Source of the DNA: SYIM01 sp039800205
Lineage (GTDB): Bacteria; Pseudomonadota; Gammaproteobacteria; Burkholderiales; Burkholderiaceae_E
DNA length: 5,520 nucleotides
Assembly (NCBI GenBank): GCA_039800205.1
Contig: JBDLRB010000044.1
Location: 1-5,520 of the forward strand
Direction of reading: 5' to 3'
Every line of letters begins with the position of its first letter. Position 1 is the stretch's first letter. Of the stretch, positions 1 to 5,520 are shown piece by piece. The notes under the pieces are model-generated. The model searched no databases. It was not told the DNA's origin and worked only from the letters and a program-made list of their open reading frames with translations. The position numbers were made by a program, and so were the translations under genes.

Positions 1-293
1 ATGCTCAGGCCGTACCGACGCGCATAGTCTTCGGCGATGGCCTCTCGTAACGACCGCAGCCCGGTCGCCGGCGTGTACCGGATGTTTCCGTCGCGGGCGA
101 TGCGCGCGAGCGCCTCGAGGACCCGGGGGGGCGGCGCGAAATCAGGTTCACCGATGTCGAGCTGGATCACGGGTTTCCCAGCCTCGCGCAGTCGGGCGGC
201 TCGTCCAATCAGTTCCATGACTTCGAAGGGCGCGATCCGATGCGTTCGTGCGGCGAGTCGATCGGCAGTCCAGGCGGGCATTGAATCAGTCAT
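1..293 (-). CDS. Class I PLP-dependent aminotransferase, N-terminal part (cut by window edge)
   Basis: This reading frame starts at the ATG at 293-291 and stays open to the left edge, giving 97 codons of a protein that is normally about 390-400 residues. It shows the N-terminal signature of fold-type I aminotransferases (aspartate aminotransferase superfamily, class I/II): IAPFEVMELIGRA near residues 20-32, LDIGEPDF at 45-52 followed by a Pro run, and IRYTPATGLRSLREAI at 71-86. In this family the G-E-P-D-F and Y-T-x-x-x-G-L segments help to form the substrate and cofactor site. The PLP-binding lysine and the cofactor-phosphate residues lie outside the window, so the amino donor and acceptor cannot be named. 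A second ATG at codon 5 is an alternative start. Neither start has a good Shine-Dalgarno sequence. The gene is divergent from the flavin/Fe-S gene, with 65 bp between them. The family call is firm and the substrate is unknown. Confidence 0.9.
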   Translation of the reverse strand, partial: MTDSMPAWTADRLAARTHRIAPFEVMELIGRAARLREAGKPVIQLDIGEPDFAPPPRVLEALARIARDGNIRYTPATGLRSLREAIAEDYARRYGLS

Positions 294-300
294 GGCAGGG

Positions 301-329
301 TCGTCAGGATTGGGGCAGAGGTTTATTCT
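301..329 (+). promoter_or_regulatory. Possible promoter for the flavin/Fe-S oxidoreductase gene
   Basis: TCGTCA at 301-306 and TATTCT at 324-329 each match the sigma-70 boxes at four of six positions, with a 17-bp spacer. A transcript would start near 336 and leave a leader of only about 23 bases. The match is weak and could be chance. It is listed because this is the AT-richer part of the only space available for a promoter. Confidence 0.2.
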
Positions 330-353
330 AAGGGCCGTTCTGATCCCGGGATG
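325..353 (-). promoter_or_regulatory. Possible promoter for the aminotransferase gene
   Basis: Read on the minus strand, 330-325 gives TAGAAT, a five-of-six match to the sigma-70 -10 box, about 30 bases upstream of the aminotransferase ATG. The expected -35 position (about 353-348) reads CATCCC and does not match the consensus. Any promoter here would therefore be weak or activator-dependent. The -35 zone overlaps the palindrome at 343-352. Confidence 0.2.
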
Positions 354-357
354 GCCC
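332..357. promoter_or_regulatory. Inverted repeat / hairpin between divergent genes, abutting a start codon
   Basis: Positions 343-352 read ATCCCGGGAT, a perfect 10-bp palindrome and a candidate operator half-way between the two divergent genes. A longer RNA pairing is also possible on the plus strand: 332-342 can pair with 347-357 (11 pairs, three of them G-U, loop 343-346). That hairpin ends one base before the ATG at 359 and would cover the ribosome-binding region. The two structures are mutually exclusive. The inverted symmetry is read directly from the sequence; a regulatory role is inferred. Confidence 0.35.
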
Positions 358-358
358 C

Positions 359-3300
359 ATGAACCCTGAGCGCGCCACGACTGCAGTCCATGCCCCCGCC
401 CTGACGCGTAGCCGTCTTGCGGCGCGCCTTCGGCGGGTCGTCAAGGGTCAGGTGCGCTTTGATGCCTTCAGTCGCGGACGCTATGCGACCGACGCGTCGA
501 TCTATCAGGTGACGCCCATCGGCGTGGTCATTCCCGCGGACGAACATGACCTCCAGGCGGTGATCGATATTGCGTCCGAGATGAAGGTGGCCATGCTGCC
601 GCGCGGGGCCGGGACCAGCCAGTGCGGCCAGACCGTGGGCGAAGCCCTGATCATCGACTACAGCCTGCTCGACCGGATCGTGTCGGTCGATCCCGAGTCG
701 GCGCTCGCCGAAGTGCAGCCCGGTGTTGTCCTCGATCGTCTGAATGAGCGGCTCAAGCCCCATGGGCTGTGGTTCCCGGTCGACGTATCGACCTCGGCTC
801 AGGCCACGATCGGCGGCATGGCCGGGAACAATTCATCGGGCTCCCGGTCAATCGTGTACGGGAACATGGTGCACAACGTGACCGGCATTGACGCGATCTT
901 CGCCGATGGCAGTTGCGAGTATTTCGGGGCTTTCGGCGTCGATGCCGCCCGCCCGCTGTCGCGGGGACGAAGTGCCGAACTCGTCTCGCGCCTCTTCGAG
1001 ATTGCTGCGCGCGAGCGCGATGAGATCGAGCGGATCTGGCCGCGGGTGATGCGTCGGGTGGGGGGCTACAACCTCGACCTCTTTCATCCCCAGTCCGAGC
1101 GTCCCTACACGCCCGACGGATCGGTCAATCTGGCGCATCTGCTGGTGGGCTCGGAGGGCACCCTCGCGCATTTTCGGCGTCTCCACCTGAAGCTTGCGCC
1201 GCTCCCCCGGTCGAGGGTCCTGGGCGTGGTCAATTTTCCCGACTTCAGGCGCGCGATGTCGGCCACGCCCTCGATCGTCGCGTTGAAACCCAGCGCGGTC
1301 GAGCTCGTCGATCGGACAATGATCGACCTAGCCCGAGCGCAGCCCCAGTTCCGGGCGGTCATCGAATCGGTGTTGACCGGTTCAGTGCCGACCGAGGCGC
1401 TGCTGCTCGTCGAATTTTCGGGTGAGTCGCAGGACGCGTTGCTGCGCGCGCTGGGTGATTTGGTCGAATTACTGAAGGATCTGGGCCTGCCCGGTAGCGT
1501 CGTCGAATTGACCGAAGCGCGTCCCCAGCAGGCACTCTGGGCGGTCCGAAAGGCTGGGCTCAACATCATGATGTCGCTCAGAGGGGACGGCAAGCCGGTC
1601 AGCTTCATCGTGGACTGCGCGGTGCCCCTTGAGCATCTGGCCGAGTACACAGAGCGTTTGAGTGAAGTGTTCCTGCGGCACGGGACGCGAGGCACCTGGT
1701 ATGCCCACGCGTCGGTGGGGACGCTGCACGTGCGTCCGATTCTGGATATGCGAACCGACGGCGCCGCTCGCATGCGGGCCATTGCTGAGGAAGCGGCCCA
1801 GCTGGTGCGCCGTTTCAAGGGGGCCTTTTCCGGAGAGCATGGTGATGGGCTGGTGAGAAGCGAGTGGGTCGGCTGGCAATATGGGCCGCGCCTGACCCGC
1901 GCATTCGAGGACATCAAGGATCTCTTCGACCCCGCAGGATTGATGAATCCCGGCAAGATTGTCCGCGCGTCCCGGATGGATGATCGCGATCTCTTTCGCT
2001 ATCGGCCCGACTACCGGATCCAGGCCCTGAGCACCGCGCTTGATTGGTCGGCCTGGGATGTCCAGAACGATCCCCTGACCGAGACGCTTTCACCGCCGGG
2101 CTCGGGCGGCGATCCGGCCGGGGGGTGGGGCAAAGCCGTTGAGATGTGCAACAACAATGGCCATTGCCGCAAGACCGACCCCGGGTTGATGTGTCCGAGC
2201 TTCCGAGCGACTCGAGATGAGCGCCACCTGACCCGGGGGCGCGCCAATGCGCTCCGGCTGGCCTTGTCTGGGCAGCTGGGCCCGGATGCACTGGTCTCTG
2301 AGTCCATGTATGAGGCCATGTCGCTTTGCGTTGGATGCAAGGGCTGCCGGGCGGAGTGTCCGACCGGGGTCGACATGAGCCGTATGAAGATCGAGTTTCT
2401 GCATCATTGGCATGCGCGGCACGGCTTGAAAATGAAGGATCGCCTGATCGGCGCGCTGCCTCACTACGCGGCCACGGCTGCCAGACTCGCACCGCTCCTG
2501 AATGGGCTCGCTGCGTTGCCCGGTTCGCGCTGGCTGGGCGAGCGCCTGCTGGGGCTGTCTGCGGAAAGGCCACTGCCGCGCTGGTCGACCCAGCCGTTCA
2601 CCCGTCAAGCGCAGGCGCAGGCGCGGGCCCCGTCCCCTGGAGCGCAGGGTCCGTCTGTCCTCTTGTTTGCCGACACGTTCAGCAACTACTTCGAGCCCGG
2701 CATCCTGGGTGCGGCGCGTCATGTGCTCGAAGCAGCCGGCCGCTGCGTGGAGATCGCGCGACCAGCCTCCGATGATCCCGAGCCGCGCCGCCCGCTCTGC
2801 TGTGGCAGGACCTGGCTGGCAATGGGCCAGGTCGATCGTGCCCGAGCGGAACTGCGGCGCACGCTGAAGGCCCTCGACGCACCCGGGCTCACAACCCAGA
2901 CGCTCGTCGGGGTCGAGCCGTCCTGCCTGCTGACCTTCCGCGACGAAGCGCTTGCGCTGGGGCTGGGTGAGGCGGCCGAGAAACTGGCCCGCCGCAGCCT
3001 GCTGTTTGAGGAGTATGTCTGGAACGAACACCGGGCCGGCCGCTTTGACCTGCCGTGGGTCGATCAATCCGGGGTCACCCTGCACCTCCATGGACATTGT
3101 CACCAGAAAGCCTTCGGCTTGATGCCAGCGGTCTCCGGGGCGCTCGCGATCCTGCCGGGCGCACGCGTGCACACCATTGAATCGGGTTGTTGCGGTATGG
3201 CGGGTGCGTTTGGTTACCAGGCCCGCACGCATTCGGTGTCAAAGGCGATTGCCGGGCTGGACCTGGTGCCCGCGCTCGCGGTTCTCCCGGATCGAGCGCC

Positions 3301-3439
3301 CGTGGTGGCCGATGGCACGAGCTGCAGGCGGCAGATTGCGGACATGACCGGTCGCACTGCACTTCACGTCGCACAAATTCTGGATGCCGCCCGCACGCAA
3401 CGGATCGATACGCTCGACGCCTCCGTGCGATCGGCTTGA
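359..3439 (+). CDS. FAD-binding and 4Fe-4S/CCG-domain oxidoreductase (YdiJ-like, probable D-2-hydroxyacid dehydrogenase)
   Basis: This complete gene encodes 1026 residues; E. coli YdiJ, with the same architecture, has about 1018. The N-terminal half is a PCMH-type FAD domain: RYATDASIYQ at 41-50, LPRGAGTSQCGQTVG at 80-94, a glycine/asparagine-rich FAD segment at 152-161 and VGSEGTLA at 263-270. A FAD-oxidase C-terminal domain follows to about 545. It contains W394-x-x-R397 (a likely substrate-carboxylate arginine), His450 and His457 in HASVGTLH, and Glu493 in GEHGDG. These three match the metal-ligand pattern of D-2-hydroxyglutarate dehydrogenases. MNPGKI closes the domain at 529-534. The Fe-S part has Cys597, Cys603 and Cys612-Pro, then C-x2-C-x2-C-x3-C-P at 657-668. 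After an Ala/Gln/Pro linker (about 750-768) come two CCG half-domains: C814-C815-G with C856, and H911-G-H-C914-H with C944-C945-G and C989. There is no signal peptide or membrane segment, so it is probably cytoplasmic or peripheral. YdiJ is reported to oxidise D-2-hydroxyglutarate; D-lactate or another D-2-hydroxy acid is equally possible here. The start is favoured by the family N-terminus, although no strong Shine-Dalgarno is present. Confidence 0.93.
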   Translation: MNPERATTAVHAPALTRSRLAARLRRVVKGQVRFDAFSRGRYATDASIYQVTPIGVVIPADEHDLQAVIDIASEMKVAMLPRGAGTSQCGQTVGEALIIDYSLLDRIVSVDPESALAEVQPGVVLDRLNERLKPHGLWFPVDVSTSAQATIGGMAGNNSSGSRSIVYGNMVHNVTGIDAIFADGSCEYFGAFGVDAARPLSRGRSAELVSRLFEIAARERDEIERIWPRVMRRVGGYNLDLFHPQSERPYTPDGSVNLAHLLVGSEGTLAHFRRLHLKLAPLPRSRVLGVVNFPDFRRAMSATPSIVALKPSAVELVDRTMIDLARAQPQFRAVIESVLTGSVPTEALLLVEFSGESQDALLRALGDLVELLKDLGLPGSVVELTEARPQQALWAVRKAGLNIMMSLRGDGKPVSFIVDCAVPLEHLAEYTERLSEVFLRHGTRGTWYAHASVGTLHVRPILDMRTDGAARMRAIAEEAAQLVRRFKGAFSGEHGDGLVRSEWVGWQYGPRLTRAFEDIKDLFDPAGLMNPGKIVRASRMDDRDLFRYRPDYRIQALSTALDWSAWDVQNDPLTETLSPPGSGGDPAGGWGKAVEMCNNNGHCRKTDPGLMCPSFRATRDERHLTRGRANALRLALSGQLGPDALVSESMYEAMSLCVGCKGCRAECPTGVDMSRMKIEFLHHWHARHGLKMKDRLIGALPHYAATAARLAPLLNGLAALPGSRWLGERLLGLSAERPLPRWSTQPFTRQAQAQARAPSPGAQGPSVLLFADTFSNYFEPGILGAARHVLEAAGRCVEIARPASDDPEPRRPLCCGRTWLAMGQVDRARAELRRTLKALDAPGLTTQTLVGVEPSCLLTFRDEALALGLGEAAEKLARRSLLFEEYVWNEHRAGRFDLPWVDQSGVTLHLHGHCHQKAFGLMPAVSGALAILPGARVHTIESGCCGMAGAFGYQARTHSVSKAIAGLDLVPALAVLPDRAPVVADGTSCRRQIADMTGRTALHVAQILDAARTQRIDTLDASVRSA

Positions 3440-3477
3440 GTGTAGGCGGGCCGCCCCGGGTCTGACACCCCTACGCT
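3439..3477 (+). terminator. Stem-loop directly after the oxidoreductase stop codon (possible terminator)
   Basis: Positions 3439-3446 can pair with 3470-3477 over 8 bp (one G-U), enclosing a GC-rich loop that contains CCCGGG. A shorter alternative, GGGT at 3458-3461 with ACCC at 3467-3470, uses part of the same sequence, and CGCTG at 3474-3478 can pair with CAGCG at 3488-3492. No T-tract follows any of them, so this is not a classical intrinsic terminator. It may protect the 3' end, assist Rho-dependent termination, or do nothing. Confidence 0.25.
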
Positions 3478-3505
3478 GTACCGGCATCAGCGACAAGTGG
3501 ATAAT
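3477..3505 (+). promoter_or_regulatory. Possible maeB promoter
   Basis: GATAAT at 3500-3505 matches the sigma-70 -10 box at five of six positions. It lies in the AT-richest part of the 131-bp spacer before the malic enzyme gene. The sequence 17 bp upstream (TGTACC, 3477-3482) is a poor -35 box. Transcription would start near 3512, giving a leader of about 59 bases. The spacer length and the stem-loop before it favour separate transcription of maeB, but read-through from the upstream gene is not excluded. Confidence 0.3.
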
Positions 3506-3570
3506 CGATTCATCTTCACAGCAGGCCAGGCAGACGCAGCAATCTTGCGCGCGCTCATCGGACACACACC

Positions 3571-5520
3571 ATGGATCCAGTTCTTCGCAAAGCGGCTCTT
3601 GACTACCACGAGCGGGGGCGTCCCGGAAAGATCTCGATCGCACCCACCAAACAGCTGACCAATCAGCGCGATCTGGCGCTCGCTTATTCTCCGGGCGTGG
3701 CCGCGGCCTGCGAGGAAATCGTTCGTGATCCCTCAACGGCGTCGCGCTACACCAGTCGGGCCAACCTGGTTGCAGTCATCAGTAACGGTACCGCGGTGTT
3801 GGGCCTGGGCAACATCGGTCCACTTGCAGCCAAACCCGTGATGGAGGGCAAAGCCGTCCTCTTCAAGAAGTTCGCGGGGATCGATGTGTTCGATCTGGAG
3901 GTGGCCGAGACGGATGTCGATCGTCTGGTCGAGGTGATCGCTGCACTCGAACCGACCTTTGGCGGCATCAATCTGGAGGACATCAAGGCGCCGGATTGTT
4001 TCGAGGTCGAGCGCAAGTTGCGTGAGCGCATGAAGATTCCGGTGTTCCATGACGATCAGCATGGAACGGCGATTGTGGTGGGCGCGGCCCTGCTGAATGG
4101 GCTGCGGGTCGTTGGCAAGGACATTACGCAGATCAAGCTGGTCTGTAGTGGTGCTGGTGCGGCGGCGCTGGCCTGCCTGGATCTTCTGGTCGATCTCGGC
4201 TTGCCGCGCGAAAACATCTGGGTGAGCGATCTCGCGGGTGTGGTGTACCAGGGACGGGTCGAATTGATGGATCCGCTCAAGGCGCGCTTCGCGCAGCCCA
4301 CCGAGCAGCGGACGCTCGGCGAACTGATCGAGGGCGCCGATGTTTTCCTGGGATTGTCTGCCGGGGGCGTCCTCAAGCAGGAGATGGTCGCTCGGATGGC
4401 GGCTCGTCCGCTCGTCTTCGCGTTGGCGAACCCGACGCCCGAGATTATGCCCGAAGAGGTCCGGGCCGTGCGCGACGATGCCATCATCGCGACGGGCCGA
4501 ACGGACTACCCCAACCAGGTCAATAACGTCCTGTGTTTTCCGTTCATTTTCCGGGGCGCTCTGGACTCAGGCGCCACCACGATTACCCGTGAGATGGAAG
4601 TTGCGGCGGTCCATGCAGTGGCCGATCTGGCCCGATCCGAAATGTCAGAGGTCGTTGCGGCGGCGTACAGCGTCAGTGGCACAGGCTTCGGACCCGATTA
4701 TCTGATTCCCAAGCCCTTCGACCCGCGGCTGATAGCGCGGGTGGCGCCTGCAGTGGCGCAGGCAGCGGCTGAGAGTGGCGTGGCCACCCGCCCCATCGAG
4801 GATATGGACGCCTACCGGGCACAGCTCGAGCAATTCGTCTATCACTCCGGCAACTTCATGAAACCGATCTTCGCGCTGGCTCGAGGTGCGGTCGGGCCCC
4901 GGATCGCTTACGCCGAGGGTGAGGACGAACGGGTTTTGCGAGCCGTGCAGATCGTGGTCGACGAAAAGCTGGCGCGGCCGGTGGTCATTGGTCGTCCGGC
5001 GGTCATCGAACAGCGGATCGAACGGCTGGGGCTGCGGGTCAAGGCGGGGATCGATTTCGATCTGGTCAACCCGGAATGGGACGACCGTTATCGGGAGTAC
5101 TGGCAGGAGTATTACCGGATGACCGCCCGTAAAGGCGTCACCGAAGACCACGCAAAGACCGAGATGCGCCGTCGTGCAACGCTCATCGGCGCCATGCTGG
5201 TGCACAAGGGGGCCGCGGACGGTCTCTTGTGCGGCACGTCGGGTCCCTTCACCGAGCATTTGCGTTTCATCGACCATGTGATCGGACGGCGCTCCGGTTC
5301 GACCGTTTATGCGGCGATGAACACGCTGATGCTCCCTGATCGGCAGTTGACCCTGGTGGACACGCACGTCAACCATGATCCGGACGCGAGCCAGATTGCC
5401 GAAATCACCCTGATGGCCGCTGACGAACTCCGTCGCTTTGGCATCCTGCCCAAGGTCGCCTTGCTTTCGCATTCGAACTTCGGTTCCTCGATGGATGCCT
5501 CGGCGCGCAAGATGCGAGAG
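3571..5520 (+). CDS. maeB: NADP-dependent malic enzyme with phosphotransacetylase-like domain, MaeB (3' end cut by window edge)
   Basis: This frame is open for 650 codons to the right edge; E. coli MaeB has 759, so about 110 residues are missing. It oxidatively decarboxylates L-malate to pyruvate and CO2 and forms NADPH (EC 1.1.1.40) in the cytoplasm. The malic enzyme domain covers about residues 1-425: Y39-S-P-G-V-A with the catalytic tyrosine, K94 in KPVMEGKAVLFKKF as likely catalytic lysine, E136-D137 in INLEDIKAP and D162 in FHDDQHGTA as metal ligands, G194-A-G196-A-A-A199 plus D220 for the dinucleotide, and N287 and N319 (ANPTPEI, YPNQVNNV) for malate. From about 429 (FMKPIFALAR) a phosphotransacetylase-like domain follows, with IGRP at 473-476, LLCGTSGP at 552-559 and SHSNFGSS at 633-640. 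In MaeB this domain is known to lack acetyltransferase activity and to mediate acetyl-CoA inhibition. The start at 3571 matches the family N-terminus (MDPVLRKAALDYHE). Only a weak GGA lies 8 bases upstream as a Shine-Dalgarno. Confidence 0.97.
   Translation, partial: MDPVLRKAALDYHERGRPGKISIAPTKQLTNQRDLALAYSPGVAAACEEIVRDPSTASRYTSRANLVAVISNGTAVLGLGNIGPLAAKPVMEGKAVLFKKFAGIDVFDLEVAETDVDRLVEVIAALEPTFGGINLEDIKAPDCFEVERKLRERMKIPVFHDDQHGTAIVVGAALLNGLRVVGKDITQIKLVCSGAGAAALACLDLLVDLGLPRENIWVSDLAGVVYQGRVELMDPLKARFAQPTEQRTLGELIEGADVFLGLSAGGVLKQEMVARMAARPLVFALANPTPEIMPEEVRAVRDDAIIATGRTDYPNQVNNVLCFPFIFRGALDSGATTITREMEVAAVHAVADLARSEMSEVVAAAYSVSGTGFGPDYLIPKPFDPRLIARVAPAVAQAAAESGVATRPIEDMDAYRAQLEQFVYHSGNFMKPIFALARGAVGPRIAYAEGEDERVLRAVQIVVDEKLARPVVIGRPAVIEQRIERLGLRVKAGIDFDLVNPEWDDRYREYWQEYYRMTARKGVTEDHAKTEMRRRATLIGAMLVHKGAADGLLCGTSGPFTEHLRFIDHVIGRRSGSTVYAAMNTLMLPDRQLTLVDTHVNHDPDASQIAEITLMAADELRRFGILPKVALLSHSNFGSSMDASARKMRE

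Noticed and set aside
37..369. A 110-codon plus-strand open frame over the aminotransferase start.
   Set aside because: The product is Arg/Ser-rich without a domain, and it overlaps both the aminotransferase N-terminus and the next gene's start. The minus-strand frame has clear family motifs.
1610..1612. Val418 in SFIVDCAVP, where E. coli YdiJ has Glu before the conserved Asp.
   Set aside because: Other family members carry Thr or Met at this place, so only the following Asp (D419), which is present, appears constrained. It is not evidence of an inactive enzyme.
1105..1956. A 283-codon minus-strand open frame opposite the FAD-oxidase C-terminal region.
   Set aside because: The product is low-complexity, rich in Ser and Arg, and lacks a known fold. 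It is a shadow of the plus-strand gene, which shows conserved catalytic residues here.
2606..2625. A short GCAGGC-type microrepeat encoding an alternating Gln-Ala run.
   Set aside because: It is only a few units long and sits in a flexible Ala/Gln/Pro linker between the Fe-S and CCG domains. This is typical linker composition, not a tandem repeat locus.
2090..3232. A 380-codon open frame on the minus strand opposite the Fe-S/CCG half of the large oxidoreductase.
   Set aside because: High GC content keeps antisense frames open. The product is Arg/Gln/Pro-rich with no recognisable domain, while the plus-strand frame carries complete family motifs across the same region.
4645..5472. A 275-codon minus-strand open frame opposite the phosphotransacetylase-like domain of maeB.
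   Set aside because: The plus-strand frame matches MaeB closely throughout. The antisense product has no recognisable motif and is explained by GC-rich codon use.

Overview
The window is a GC-rich, densely coding stretch of an ordinary bacterial chromosome, most likely from a proteobacterium. The malic enzyme and the large FAD/Fe-S protein look most like betaproteobacterial versions as I remember them; this placement is an inference, not a search result. I see no mobile element, CRISPR array, tRNA, rRNA or phage signature.

Layout. (1) Positions 1-293, minus strand: the first 97 codons of a class I PLP-dependent aminotransferase, running off the left edge. (2) Positions 294-358: a 65-bp divergent intergenic region with a perfect 10-bp palindrome, a possible RNA hairpin touching the next start codon, and weak promoter-like boxes. 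(3) Positions 359-3439, plus strand: a complete 1026-residue protein fusing a flavin dehydrogenase, a ferredoxin-like 4Fe-4S domain and two CCG half-domains, with the architecture of E. coli YdiJ. (4) Positions 3440-3570: a 131-bp spacer with a stem-loop after the stop codon and a possible promoter for the next gene. (5) Positions 3571-5520, plus strand: the first 650 codons of the NADP-dependent malic enzyme MaeB with its fused phosphotransacetylase-like domain, running off the right edge about 110 residues short of its end.

The three genes fit central carbon and amino acid metabolism. The flavin/Fe-S protein probably oxidises a D-2-hydroxy acid to the 2-oxo acid and passes electrons through its clusters to an unknown acceptor. 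MaeB decarboxylates malate to pyruvate and makes NADPH. The aminotransferase would interconvert 2-oxo acids and amino acids. All three therefore meet at the 2-oxo acid pool, but nothing in the sequence proves that they are co-regulated. The 131-bp gap suggests that maeB has its own promoter.

I did not find convincing evidence of a new biological system. The most interesting open questions are the substrate and electron acceptor of the 1026-residue protein and the structured leader directly in front of it.
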